64,000 bases of DNA from Welwitschia mirabilis (Eukaryota > Gnetophyta > Gnetopsida > Welwitschiales): assembly GCA_051453625.1 (NCBI GenBank), contig JBOZIK010000001.1, forward strand, positions 143,965,218 through 144,029,217, given 5' to 3'. Positions 13,080 through 24,274 of this stretch are shown one piece after another. How positions within the stretch are numbered: the first letter of the stretch is position 1; each line of letters opens with the position of its first letter. A program made the translations under genes and the position numbers. A model generated the notes under the pieces. It made no database searches and was not told the origin of the DNA. It saw only the letters and a list, made by a program, of their open reading frames with translations.

Positions 13080-13345
13080 TATTGTTTTAATTTTATTTGT
13101 TCACTACCTCATTCTATAATTTATGATTTATCATTTTCACTATCTCATTTGGTGATATATGTTTTTATTATTTTTCATAGCCTCATTTGGAAATCTAGGA
13201 ATTATCATTTTAATTATTTCATTTAATAATCTGTGTTTTTATTTTTCATTTTTTCACTACCTTATTTGGTGATTTTTGAAGTTATCAATTCCACTAATCT
13301 ATGAATTTTCATATTCTACTATCTCATTTAGTAAACTATGGATTT
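13080..13345. repeat. degenerate tandem repeat, unit about 40-50 bp
   Basis: Five to six imperfect copies built around TTTTCACTATCTCATTTGGT, a variable T/A stretch and ..TCTATGAATTTTCATTTT. Examples start near 13,133, 13,175, 13,250 and 13,317. It lies inside the 2.7-kb insertion. Confidence 0.7.
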
Positions 13346-13609
13346 TCATTTTCATAATAAGATTTGAAGTTTCAAAGGATGTCATAAGAAAGAAAAATAT
13401 TACTTTCATATATTTACTTTTCAAGTATTAAGAATTTTTTAAAAATAATTTAACATTTTTTAACTTCACACAAAACAAATTTCATGCAATAATAATCTTT
13501 AGACATATAGCAAAATACTCATAGAAATATTTCATAGCAATTAAAGATATGTGAGATATTTCTATAACTTTATAAGATATTCATGAAACCATGGGGTTTA
13601 AAAAGAAAC

Positions 13610-13845
13610 AAGAATTTCTAAGGATCACAATAGGATGAAAGGACTTAGAACCATACAAAAGATGTAAGAATACAATGGAATCATACTTGAAATGAAGGTA
13701 ATAATAGAACCATATAAAATATACAAGAAAAACATAAGAATCATATGAGATATATAAGAAAATAAATCTAGACAATACAAGATTCAAGAAATACATAGGA
13801 CTATACAACATATGTAAGAAATCCCTAGTACCATAGCCATGATTT
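13610..13845. repeat. degenerate tandem repeat, unit about 35-40 bp
   Basis: About six imperfect copies of the type AACCATATAAAATATACAAG followed by AAAAACATAAGAATC-like sequence (clear near 13,650, 13,697, 13,742 and 13,800). Periodic reading through it produces the open minus frame at 13,581-13,850. Confidence 0.65.
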
Positions 13846-15018
13846 AACATGATGTTTTACAATCTTTAAGATTACTACACCTAAACTTTAGAGACTCTAA
13901 GATTCTAAATAATTTAAAATTTTCAAATCTTTAAGATGTGAGATTAATCCAATCCAAGGCTAGAATATTTTTCCAAATAATAAGACTAAAGGAAAGGAAT
14001 TCCTACTTATAATGCAAATATGAAATGGAATAAATGTATGAAGGAACTCATAAGCCACTATTATCTTGGGGGAAAATAGTTATGATTTCCTAACCCCCAA
14101 TCATTACTTTTACTAGCCACTGGGTACATTTATTATTTCATCATAATAATAATAAGTGCTTAACATGTTAATAACAAGTAAATAATAGTTATTAAAAGAT
14201 TCCTCCATCATTAATATATGAGTTACATCATCCAAAAGTTCTCTCCATCTTGTAAGGTAAGTATAAATAAGATAAAGCATAGTCACATGGCATCTCATAG
14301 TTTTTTGAAAAAGATAAAGAACCACTAGTATTTACTCAAGTAATTCATAGAAAAATGCCATTAATATGAAAACATGCTATTAATGGTAATTATTAAGAAA
14401 AATAATCAAGATCAGGCATTTCGAAGGGTATTTTAACAAAAACATTAAGATAAGATTTTTCCACGTATAAATATTTGCCATTATGAATCCATGCTAACAA
14501 CTAATCAAAGAAAATGCAATATCATAATTATAGGTATTACTTTAGCATGCACTACTAAGATAAAATATTAAAATAAGTTAACATAATGCATTTTAATAAT
14601 TAGAGCTATTATAAGAATCTTTGGTATGCATTAAAATAAGGAAATATATGAATCACAGTACATTACATGCAATAGTTGTAAAAGAAAATAAAATAATATT
14701 TATAACCATTGGCTAGTTACTAAAAGTATATAATTAAGTAAATAAGAAAGTATTACAAAAATAATGTTATTAATTATAGTAGTTACAAGAAAAGAAATCG
14801 CTTAAAATAGTAATTACAGCACAATAAATTTAACTAATAAAGTAAAGAATTACATTTATAATAATAACAATAATATGCTAATAGATGTAATAAATAAAGA
14901 ATATAGCAATTAAATCAGCTTAGTATATCCTAGAAGATAAGAATTTTTTTTATATAGTTTTTATTTAACTATTTCAATTAAGTCTTTAAACTCAGAAAAA
15001 TCTGAACATGACATTCAT

Positions 15019-15214
15019 GCATGAAAAAAATTGAAATATATGTATGACACTCTATTTATACAAATCTTAAGCACTAATACATCTACACTTTCTTTTATAT
15101 GGATTTACAAAACTAAATTTTTGTTTATTATTTTTAAAGGTATTCCACCACTAATTAAATCATTTAAAATAGAAATAATTAATTTTGATCTCCACATTCA
15201 TACTATCATTAATA
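15019..15214 (-). repeat. copia-A 5' LTR, second part
   Basis: Continues the LTR after the insertion and matches 6,770-6,970 (shared ACATCTACACTTTCTTTTAT and the closing TCCACATT block). Ends ATA where the other copy ends GCA, then the CTTAG duplication (15,215-15,219). Confidence 0.9.
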
Positions 15215-15219
15215 CTTAG

Positions 15220-16690
15220 TTGGTGATGGGTAGGGAAAATCTTATGTAGACATCAATCCATGTTAGGCTATAGTATTTTTTAAGATTATTAAATACTCTT
15301 TAAATACTATAACTAATGTAGTTTAAGCTATATAAAAACCATGTCTCTCTTAAGTGGAAAAATCCTTGACATCTTGAGATCTAGTTTCCCATGGAAATCT
15401 TAGTAATTAAGGTTATATTAGATGAAGATTGAAGGCATAGTAGTAGGATCAACTTGAATTACATTACCAAGTTGATAGTATAAGTTTAATAAATTAAAAA
15501 TATACTAAGGTATAATTATATTGCTAACATTATGTTATACTCTTTTTTAATGGGGTCATACAACTGAGGTATCTAAAAGTTGTGAATGACTTGGATATCC
15601 CACCGAGGTAATTTACACTTAGTCTTTTTACTTCTTTTTGGAAATAAGGTTCATACCCTTGGAGAGGATGTGATATTTACCTAGATTATGAGTATGACCT
15701 AATATTAATAAATATTTCACTTAATCATATAATGATTTATACCTCTTGCATTAAAATTTATCATGTTCTCATAAGGATTCCTTAACAAAGTTACTTCGTT
15801 TTACTTTATGTGTGTGTTTCATAGAGGGTTAGATTTATCACTTTATCATACATTCTTCAATTGGATAAATTAACTACTACTCTTTGTTGTAACTCATTTT
15901 TGGCTTTTTTTCATATCATTGTGATTTGGATAGATCGTTTGAATTATGAATGTGAGTAAGATTTATTTTGAATTAATTATATCATTTTCTTCTTACCTCT
16001 TATCACTTTTTCATCTCAATTTAAAAAGTTTTATTTGTTTAAAGTAGAGATCTAGTATTTAGTTATGGATGTGCGAAAGATCCCCTTAAACATTGACTAT
16101 ATCTAACAACTTGTAATCTCTTATTTTTATTATATCAACTATAGCAAACTTCAAGAACAAATGTTAAATGTTATTAGATGCTTTCACATTAAGATTGATA
16201 ATTAGAATCATGGCCAACATATAAGTTACTTTTTAGAATGATCATAGTTAAAAAAGTTAACATGAATATTTCATATTCACCATGTGTACAAATGGTCTTA
16301 ACACCAATTTATTTATGAAAGAACATGTTCATCTTTAATCTCTAGAAGAAGAAAATGCTTGGAAATCTATCAATAATAAGTTATAAAAAAAAGAGAAAAT
16401 TCAAGACCTCACATAATAAGAAGTTGGTAGATCATAGTAAGACTAGTTACACCAACTTCCTCACATTGTAGATTAAATTCTACTCAAATAATGATTTTAA
16501 GCTTATTAATCCCATAACAATTATGAACATATTACATTATGAAAAATAAAATATGTAATAAATAATTACCTAAATTACTGATATGAAAGATAAGTTTACT
16601 GAAATTAACCTACAGAATCAAGCTTGCATATATTGTATCAACTTGGTCAAATGTTATTAATAGGATCCATCTTCATGTAGCTACATTATG
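15220..16690. other. unassigned sequence between copia-A and copia-B
   Basis: Nothing recognisable on either strand. The 5' LTR of copia-B would be expected here or just downstream, but I could not find a repeat of the 3' LTR (20,505-20,841). Confidence 0.4.
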
Positions 16691-17515
16691 CCACTACATG
16701 GTAGTAAATAACTACCACAAATTACCTTTATACACTCAGTTTGAAGTAGATTTTAACTTTATTGGTACTTTTTTCTTTGAAACTACATTCAAAGTGTTAC
16801 ATCCTCATAGTAAATCTCATCCTAATAAACACTCTTTAAGTAAATGCCTTCCTAAGATTAAATATCATGATAAGGGTAATTCTTATTAAAAATAGCAATT
16901 AGCTTCATACTCTCAAAGGCATCAGTATCAGTTAAAGTAAAAATCACACCAAAATAATGTTGTGGAAGACAAAGACACTTTACTGACTATTTTCAAATAC
17001 TTTAAGATAAAATAAAAGCTACTCTTAAGGATAATGTAGTTATTAATGATTTTAATTATCTAGATAATGCTAAGTAATATGAAACTAATTTCAAATCTTA
17101 AATCCGTGATTTTTTTATATATGATTAGAAACATATCTCATGATAAATATTAAATTTTAAATACTAATGCAAAGAGGCATATGATATATAGGCATAACTA
17201 CTTTGGTGATTTCATATCATAGCCAAGTTAAGTTTATTTGATAAATAAAACTTTAGTTTTTGTAAAATATTATGATATAGTTATCTTCTCTATCTCTCAT
17301 AAAAATGCTATCTCATGTTTTGTACATCTCCTCTTTGAGGTCTCATCTTATCTTCCTTTCCATATTAGTCACAAAACATCATTTAATAATTGTTAAAAAA
17401 ATATTCCATTGATATTTTTAATGATTCTCGAAATCTTGTTATGAAATAATACATAGATGAAAAACTTATGCATCTTTAATAATGTGTTCAAATGGTTGAA
17501 ATTTTATGTTATATC
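16690..17515 (+). pseudogene. copia-B gag/protease region, not resolved
   Basis: By position gag and protease should be here. The open frame at 16,698-16,889 shows no CCHC or protease motif that I can name. Nothing else is recognised. Confidence 0.3.
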
Positions 17516-18060
17516 TTACAATAAGAAATTTCTCCATCACTTGCATGGCATGTTTACTTAGGTCATGTCAATTCTTATTTTTTAACTATAATACATGAGA
17601 ATGAACATCAGCTTCTATCCTTCATTATGCATGATTTTCCTTAATGTAAAGCATGTATAATGGACAAATCAACATGACAACACTTTTCTCCTAGAAAGTG
17701 GTTCACTAATGAAAAGCTTCTCTTGATTCACAATGATTTATGTGGTCTTATATTAGTTCCTACACTCTAAGATGATCTCTACTTTATATCATTCATAGAT
17801 GATTTCTCACACGTGGGTTGGATGTATTTTATAGGATTAAAATCTCTTATTTTAAATATTTTAAATAGTTTAAAGAAAACATAAAAAATAAAAATAGTAA
17901 CAAAAGTAAGGGTTTTCATTTTAACAATGGTGATAATACACATTAGCAAGTTTAAAGATTTTCTTATTTTAGAAGGCATTCCTCATTGAAAAACTTATCC
18001 AATAATGCCTCAATAGAATGGCATCACTAAATAGTTTAAGCAACTATAATGAATATGATA
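17516..18060 (+). pseudogene. copia-B pre-integrase and integrase relic
   Basis: Plus strand. WHVYLGHVN near 17,545 is the GAG_pre-integrase LWH.RLGH motif. CKACIMDKS, a stop, then QHFSPRKW near 17,645-17,705 is the CxxC zinc-binding segment and its basic tail. LLIHNDLCGLI near 17,720-17,752 holds the first catalytic aspartate (H[TS]D.CGP family form). FIDDFSHVGWMYFIGLKS near 17,790-17,845 matches FIDDFSR.TWVYFL. Near 18,005 PQ, a stop, then NGI is the PQQNGV.ER motif with CAG turned to TAG. Frameshifts separate the blocks. Confidence 0.9.
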
Positions 18061-19720
18061 CATTTAATTATGTAATTTAATTATTACCAAACCTATTTGT
18101 GGAATGAAGCTATTAGTACTATATTCTATCTCAACAATATCATTTCCATTCTTTTAGAAAGGGTGTATATTCTTTTAAAAAAATGAAATAAATATAAGCC
18201 TACTCTTACTCATCTTTATATTTTTTGATGTAAGTGATATGTTCATATTCCTATAGGACATCCTGATAAGCTTGATGTCCATGCTTGTATTAGAATATTT
18301 ATGAGATGTTCAACCTATTAAAAAGTATATCTCATGTACATTTTTTAGCATTATAAAATCATCATCTCTCATGATGTCATCTTTTCTAAGATTTAATAGA
18401 ATGACTTTCAGCATTATCTTTCCAAATCTACATCCTTCCTATCATCCTGTGCAAATTTGAAATGCTTAATGTGTCATGATTAAGGGGCATATGTATCCAC
18501 TAGTCTCAATTTCTTAGTTTCTTATAGAGGAATTGAGCATTTTTCTATGCCTAGCATATATAAGCATGGTTCTAGTAGCAATTCATTAAATTATCCTATT
18601 GAGAATGATAATTACTTCCCAAGATAAAAATAAAATACTTGGTTAGATTCTACTCTATAAGATGTTTATGATAATAAAATTAAAAAAAAAGAACTGGTAA
18701 GAATGTTTCTGAATTTCTTCATGATGGTGATGAACTTTATTTAACCCTTGATGGTGGACCTACATATTTCAAAAATATCATTATACATGATCACTATGTC
18801 CAAGCCATGAAAGAATAACATTATGTATTTGTAAAAAATGGTATGTTAGACCTAGTTGATCTTTTATTAGGTCACATTGCATCACATAGAAAATGAATTT
18901 TTAACAAGTATAAAGTAGATAATACACTTGAATGACATAACATCTTGTTATTCTAAATAAAAGGATTAGATTATAATAAATTATTCACACTGATAGCTAA
19001 ATGAACTACCATCATAATGGTAATTACTTTAGCATCTAAGAAGGAATGGAAAATGCGTCAATTGAACATTAAAACTATGTTTCTCAATAGGTATCATAAA
19101 TAAGAAACATATATGATGTAACCTAAGGGTTTTAAAGTGGATCTAAACTAACTAAGTCATTGTGTGAGCTAAAATAAGCTTCACGAGCATGGTACATAAA
19201 ACTTACAAGTTACTAGAGTATCGTTGGATTTAGAATATGTAACTCTCAAGATGTAGATACCACATTGTTTATCAAATCTAATGGAGATAAATCTATAGTA
19301 GTTTATGTAGATGACATGTTGATAGTTGACAGTGATAACATGGACCTAAACCACATAAAGTTCTTTAGGTCAAGAATTTAAAATTTGTAATTTATGATTG
19401 ATTATATTCTACCTTGGTTTAGAAATTTGGCATAGAAAGAATGAAATATTTCTAACCTAAATAAATTTTGTTGAAGACTTGATTTAAAATTTTAAAGTAT
19501 AAAATGATAATGAAGCTATTACACCTTTGAAATGAAATGAAAAAAATAGTGCTAATGAACATTTAAACTTAGCAAATAAAATTGAATATAGAAGAATGCT
19601 TAATAGTCTCATTCATGTTACTAATACTAAACCTAATATCTTATATGTGGTTTTTATTTTATCTAGATATCTTCATGCACTAAAGAATAGTCATCTAAAT
19701 GATGTTGTTAGATAATGAAA
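18061..19720 (+). pseudogene. copia-B reverse transcriptase relic
   Basis: After an unclear linker (18,060-19,030) the reverse-transcriptase blocks appear: QLNIKTMFLNRYHK near 19,058-19,100 (QLDVKNAFLHG), then PKGFKVD near 19,122, a degraded ELKQASRAWY block near 19,165-19,195, and VVYVDDMLIVDSDN with the catalytic YVDD intact at 19,304-19,315. Near 19,580-19,715 IEYRRMLNSLIHVTNTKP then NILYVVFILSRYLHALKNSH matches YR.LVGSLIYLT.TRPDI.YAV..VSRFMH.P...H. Stops and shifts abound. Confidence 0.92.
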
Positions 19721-20225
19721 ATACTTGAAAAAGGCAAATAATTAGGTCTTATCTATAAGAGAAATTCTTATTTTATCCTAAACTCATACTCTAATTTAAA
19801 GATTTCTAATATTAGGATATGTTATGTTCTTAGTGTTACTTATCTTTATCTTAGTAATTTAAGCATCAAAGAGTGATAGCACATTTCTTCACCAAAGCAG
19901 AGTATAAATATGCATTCAAAGCATGTATAAAAATTAAAGGTTAAAAAAACTTATAAAAGTAATGAACTTAAAGTAAGTAAAAGCACCTAAGCCTTTCATA
20001 AATAATCTAGTATTTTCATAGTAAAAGATCCATTGCAACATGATAAAAAAAAGATACTTACTTTGAGGTAGGGATCCATAAAATTAAGAAGATTATACAT
20101 ATACAAGTAATTATATTAGTATATTATCCAACCATGTAATAAATAGTTGATATTTTAACTAAATCACTTAGTTGAAAAACATTTCTAGTAGTTTTAATCT
20201 AAGATAAGATTGATTATGAGTTAAT
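19721..20225 (+). pseudogene. copia-B RNase H and C-terminal tail relic
   Basis: RNase H core is poorly kept, but the C-terminal tail is clear: near 20,055-20,215 a frame reads DTYFEVGIHKIKKIIHIQ, then VYYPTM, two stops, IVDILTKSLS and DKIDYE, matching the H.E.D.HFIREK....I..VYVPT.EQ.ADI.TKSL.R..F.....K..L family ending. It fixes the end of the pol frame. Confidence 0.85.
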
Positions 20226-20495
20226 GTACCTCATTTTCATATAGATATTAGGCTTTAATTCACTTTCAGAGTTACTAATAAAAGCCTTCCTTAATCCTAG
20301 TGTTATGGTTTGTATAGTACATGTATGCCTAGTACTATAAAATGTGTAGGAAAATTTTGCTTGGCATTGTAAAATGTGTAATGCTCTTTGAAGTAGTTCA
20401 CTCACATAGCAACTAGAGGTTTTATTATATGCCACATTCCTAAGGTTTTCCTTTGGGAACTTTGATTTTCTTAGAAGAAAGCATATTCCCATGTT
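20226..20495 (+). other. copia-B 3' untranslated region
   Basis: Non-coding stretch between the pol end and the polypurine tract. The opposite-strand open frame at 20,214-20,492 is a shadow of it. Confidence 0.6.
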
Positions 20496-20504
20496 GAGGG
20501 GGGA
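20496..20504 (+). promoter_or_regulatory. copia-B polypurine tract
   Basis: GAGGGGGGA at the boundary between the internal region and the LTR. It stands out in this A+T-rich window and is the usual primer for plus-strand synthesis in copia elements (family form GAGGGGGAG). Confidence 0.85.
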
Positions 20505-20841
20505 TTACTAAGTTATTAATAAGTTACACCATGTACTACACTTGGGAAAATAGAAAAGACCATAAAAAACCTAGTTAAGTATGCGTACCTATAAAAGCAA
20601 GCTCTTAACATTCAAAATATGAGGGGGAAAATTGGTTTTTGAGATTTTACTTTTGTTTGTTTGTATTTTTTTTATTTTTTTTATTTTTTTATTTTTTTAT
20701 TTTTTTTTTTTTTTTGTTTCTCAAAGTATTTTTTGCATAAAAATTCATCTTTTACTAAAGTAACTACAAATGAATATTGTGTAAAGTCTTTTTATTTGTG
20801 TTATTTTATAACTTTGTATGTGAAGGAAACAAGCCCTAACA
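20505..20841 (+). repeat. copia-B 3' LTR
   Basis: Starts directly after the polypurine tract with TTACTAAG (TG decayed or lost) and ends ACAAGCCCTAACA. A TATA-like TATAAAA at 20,590-20,596 sits where an LTR promoter would be. Inside it a T-rich low-complexity run occupies 20,667-20,716, producing the low-complexity open frame at 20,661-20,846. No second copy is seen in the window, so the boundaries rest on the tract and the terminal CA. Confidence 0.7.
20667..20716. repeat. T-rich low-complexity run
   Basis: Runs of 6 to 18 T broken by single A or G, of (T)nA type. It lies within the copia-B LTR and probably expanded by slippage. Confidence 0.9.
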
Positions 20842-21548
20842 TATAATTAGTACTTAAGATAAAAATCATCTTCTTAAAAAGAAAATGATACTAATCTTTA
20901 AAGAGGTCATTTATCAATTTAAATTAAAAAATTAAATCTAAAGCACTAAGGTGAGAAAAAGTAATAGAAATGGTTAGCTATCAAAAATAATAGATTATAT
21001 AAAATAGAAGAATTAAAAATGAGAAGTAATAAAGGTTTTTAACATTCTAATCTCCTATAAATTCCCAAAGAAAAATTGAAGATGAAATAGTCTTGAAGAT
21101 GATGAATACAAATAGTATTGGTTGTATTGTGGAAGATCTATAGGTATCTGAAAAATCTACCTATATGAGGGAACTTGTGGCTTGGTTATGACCTTCCTCC
21201 AAATGATAAATGATTTTTAAAAATCAAGAAGTCAACTAAGTCAATCCATATCACAACTCAATGAGAGAAAGATAAGTTAAAAAGATGAAGATGAAACAAA
21301 TTTAGATGAACCCAATAAAAATAATGCAAGGCTAAGTGTAGCATCAAGTTAAAATTGAAGTGAAACTATTAGCAAGTTAATATTTTTTATTTAATAATTC
21401 TTAACTTAATTAATCAAACGCAAAATAACATGTTTCATTTTATGTGAAAAAGATACAACCCTTTCTATTAATTAAATACTATTTAAAAATAAAGGTTATT
21501 CATTCCAAATAGTTAATTAAGTTATCAATTTAAGAAAAAAATTAGATG
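20842..21548. other. unassigned sequence between copia-B and gypsy-A
   Basis: Nothing recognised on either strand. Ends at the AAGTG duplication of gypsy-A (21,549-21,553). Confidence 0.5.
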
Positions 21549-21553
21549 AAGTG

Positions 21554-23389
21554 TATTATGGTGCATATTTATGCAAATGTTACATCTTTAAACAAATCCT
21601 AAAAATTACTAAAATATATATATTGCATAACANNNNNNNNNNNNNNNNNNNNNNNNNNNNNNNNNNNNNNNNNNNNNNNNNNNNNNNNNNNNNNNNNNNN
21701 NNNNNNNNNNNNNNNNNNNNNNNNNNNNNNNNNNNNNNNNNNNNNNNNNNNNNNNNNNNNNNNNNNNNNNNNNNNNNNNNNNNNNNNNNNNNNNNNNNNN
21801 NNNNNNNNNNNNNNNNNNNNNNNNNNNNNNNNNNNNNNNNNNNNNNNNNNNNNNNNNNNNNNNNNNNNNNNNNNNNNNNNNNNNNNNNNNNNNNNNNNNN
21901 NNNNNNNNNNNNNNNNNNNNNNNNNNNNNNNNNNNNNNNNNNNNNNNNNNNNNNNNNNNNNNNNNNNNNNNNNNNNNNNNNNNNNNNNNNNNNNNNNNNN
22001 NNNNNNNNNNNNNNNNNNNNNNNNNNNNNNNNNNNNNNNNNNNNNNNNNNNNNNNNNNNNNNNNNNNNNNNNNNNNNNNNNNNNNNNNNNNNNNNNNNNN
22101 NNNNNNNNNNNNNNNNNNNNNNNNNNNNNNNNNNNNNNNNNNNNNNNNNNNNNNNNNNNNNNNNNNNNNNNNNNNNNNNNNNNNNNNNNNNNNNNNNNNN
22201 NNNNNNNNNNNNNNNNNNNNNNNNNTACACTAATATAGATGGGAGTGATCCAAATGTCATAATTTCATCAAAGGCATAGGCAAGAAGAAAGATAATTGAT
22301 TTTAAATAAAATACTTATGTACTTTTTAAGTAGAATAAAATAACGATGTAAAGTAAATAATGCAAATAGACATATTATGAAAATGAGATGCAAAGCTAAT
22401 CTAAATGCAACATCTGTTCGATTACCAAATCAACATATCATAGAGATCAGCCATGTATAATTTATATCAATTAAGAAAAGTTGTCACCAGACCAAGACCA
22501 ATTCTACTATCAAGTGCATCAAGTAAAATATTAAAAAAATGCAAAGTTAATTAAGAAAATAAAATGTAATAAACCTAAACTAATAATATCAACCTTAGCA
22601 AAAATTTCCACCATGATCTCTATCATGGATGAAACTATCATGAAATCATAAGCAACATAAACCATAAAGGAGATGCACATAATAAAAAATATAAAAAGAA
22701 AAATAGAGTTTTTATTAATTTGAATCAACATCTATGTTACAAAGTAGTATCACCTAAATGAAGTATACATAGCCTAACACCAAGGAAGATGTCTCTCTGT
22801 AATAATAAGGGATGGATCTCCTACCCTTTAATCTCATGTCACAAGAATTTTTGATGCCAAAGAAGATGAAGTTAGAGTCAAGGGTAAAGGAGGTATTTAA
22901 CAAAAATAAAAACTCTATAAATAACAAACACTAACAGATGTGGTAAAACCCTAATAGTTGCATAAGAAGATGTGAGAGACATGGCAAAAGTTTAGCAAAG
23001 TGTTATATTTAAGTTTCATCCTACTAGTCATCCAGACATCATAACATATCATACAGGATTCATATTAGCTACTAGATTATTCTAGTAAGCATCCTAGTCA
23101 GCATAAGTTATTTTTTCATTCATACTATCATCTGGATAATAATGTGAATGATGGGCTTTATAAAGATGTTTCTTGTATCAGATCAGCCTCTTTAATTATA
23201 GGATTACTTACTTATATCGGAAGTATTACAAATTATCTTAAATGCTATCAAATTTAATGAAGATTGCATGTTTTTGTGATATTTATCTTAGCTCTCCATT
23301 ATCATCTAAACTTAGCATAAACCTATCTAATGTCTTATAAAACTACTCAAGATGCCCCTATCAAATACATATAATTTAGCAACACAACA
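21554..23389 (-). repeat. gypsy-A 3' LTR (interrupted by 593-N gap)
   Basis: Direct repeat of the LTR sequences at 39,247-41,190. Its start TATTATGGTGCATATTTATG aligns without gaps with TGTTATGGTATTTATTTATG at 39,247. It ends AACACAACA at 23,389. Without the N bases it is about 1.24 kb, the same length as each gypsy-B LTR. The two long X-filled frames spanning the gap and the frame at 22,531-22,731 are not genes. Confidence 0.9.
21633..22225. other. assembly gap, 593 N
   Basis: Run of N inside the gypsy-A 3' LTR. The sequences on its two sides are adjacent, with only a few bases between them, in the homologous LTR at about 39,322-39,335. Confidence 1.
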
Positions 23390-23406
23390 TAGCCTTCCAC
23401 TTAGCC
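23390..23406 (-). promoter_or_regulatory. gypsy-A polypurine tract
   Basis: Minus strand AAGGCTAAGTGGAAGGCTA-type sequence immediately before the LTR start TGTTGTGTTGC. The homologous, better preserved tract in gypsy-B reads AAGTGGGGGCTTA. Confidence 0.75.
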
Positions 23407-24269
23407 TTATCAGTCCTTGATAAAACTAGACAAACAACCATGATTGCAAGCCAAATTGACTAAAGATAAGTCAACTAGAAAATTATAAACTAAACTAAAA
23501 AATAATCTCAGAAATATCAAAATGTAGAATATAATTATCAAAAATAGATAATTTAATGTTTTAATTATGCAGAGTAAGTGGTTATACTCTCGTCTTAGTG
23601 GTTTTCTAGATGATGAAGGGGATGACGAGCTCAAAATTATTCTTGAAAAACAGAAGCCTATGAAAAATTTTTCAGACAGACATTAAAACATAACAATATT
23701 AACAATCACCCATTCAAATGTATAATATATCATGAAAAATAATCATGTGTAATAAGAAAAATCATCATCATGAAATGTCTCAATAATATGTAAATGATAT
23801 GTAATAATCTCAAAAATAAAAGTGGATACAATACTAATACTCAGAAAATGATGTTTATATCAAATCATAAGTTTTTAGATACAATTCATGAAGAAAACAT
23901 ACATAATACTGTATTATAAATCACTTCCCTTATAATGACAAAATAAATTCTTGATGTGCAATAGGCTTAAGTGCAGGCAGAGAAGATAGAGGATTCTCAG
24001 GATCTATAAGGAAATGATGATCAAGGACTATCATGATGGAGTGTATAGTTTCATCTCCCCATACTTTGGCTACCTCTAGGATGTCAAATGTCACACTATG
24101 CTTAATGTGTAATATGTATTGATGCATATTTTTTAGTTATTCCTTAGTGTGCTAATCTATTCTTTTAAATACAAATATCCTCTACTCTAGCATGATGAAA
24201 CCTCAGTTTATATCCTCTCTAAGGCCCTATGTAATATCTTCTAAGATTATCTATATCTGCTAGATGGTT
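23407..24269 (-). other. gypsy-A 3' region, downstream part
   Basis: The part next to the LTR (to about 23,700) is homologous to gypsy-B 44,830-44,996 (shared CCTTGATAAAACTAGACAAA versus CTTGATAGAAACTAAGTAAA). The remainder to 24,269 has no counterpart in gypsy-B. The open frames at 23,410-23,634 and 23,930-24,127 match no family I recognise. The segment is cut at 24,269 by copia-C and continues at 29,798. Confidence 0.55.
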
Positions 24270-24274
24270 ACATC

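Larger units (their letters stand above)
12288..15013 (-). mobile_element. 2.7-kb solo-LTR-like insertion inside copia-A LTR, duplication TTCAT
   Basis: This block has no counterpart in the other copia-A LTR. It is flanked by TTCAT at 12,283-12,287 and again at 15,014-15,018 (ATTCAT if the neighbouring A is included). On the minus strand it begins TGTCATGTTCAGATTTTTCT and ends ..CTCATA, that is TG..CA with the last C decayed. There is no coding sequence, and no direct repeat at its ends, so a solo LTR is the simplest reading. A start like TGTCAYG is typical of long LTRs of Del/Tekay-type gypsy elements, which fits the 2.7-kb length; that assignment is inference. It contains three zones of degenerate tandem repeats. 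The open frames at 12,856-13,062, 13,581-13,850 and 14,113-14,325 are chance or repeat frames. Confidence 0.75.
5798..15214 (-). mobile_element. copia-A: Ty1/copia retrotransposon, both LTRs, target duplication CTTAG
   Basis: A full-structure but decayed Ty1/copia element on the minus strand. The two direct repeats (5,798-6,970 and 11,198-15,214, the latter interrupted) align over their whole length. The 5 bases before the first (CTTAG, 5,793-5,797) are repeated exactly after the second (15,215-15,219). On the minus strand the LTR starts TGCTGATAAC and ends ...CTAACA; at 15,213-15,214 the terminal dinucleotide has decayed to TA. Between them lie, in minus-strand order, gag/protease remnants, integrase, reverse transcriptase and RNase H. 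This order (integrase before reverse transcriptase) defines copia. A 2.7-kb element later inserted into the upstream LTR. Known family knowledge: 5-bp duplications and TG..CA ends are standard for copia. All coding parts carry stops and frameshifts. Confidence 0.93.
16690..20841 (+). mobile_element. copia-B: Ty1/copia relic with 3' LTR, 5' end not found
   Basis: Plus-strand Ty1/copia element, the only LTR element in the window on this strand. Pre-integrase, integrase, reverse transcriptase and RNase H remnants follow in order from about 17,520 to 20,220. Then come a non-coding stretch, a GAGGGGGGA polypurine tract (20,496-20,504) and an LTR of about 337 bp ending CCCTAACA at 20,841. No matching 5' LTR is visible upstream, so the left limit is set only by the first possibly element-derived sequence. 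TATAA follows the LTR at 20,842-20,846; without a second LTR the duplication cannot be confirmed. Confidence 0.85.

Noticed and set aside
13080-13845. CRISPR-like array from regularly spaced repeats
   Set aside because: Repeats are degenerate, contiguous and lie in a plant LTR; there are no unique spacers of constant length.
20661-20846. Phe-rich membrane peptide
   Set aside because: It is a poly-T run within the copia-B LTR.
21551-22279. Open frame of 242 codons and its opposite-strand partner
   Set aside because: Both consist almost entirely of N bases from the assembly gap inside an LTR.
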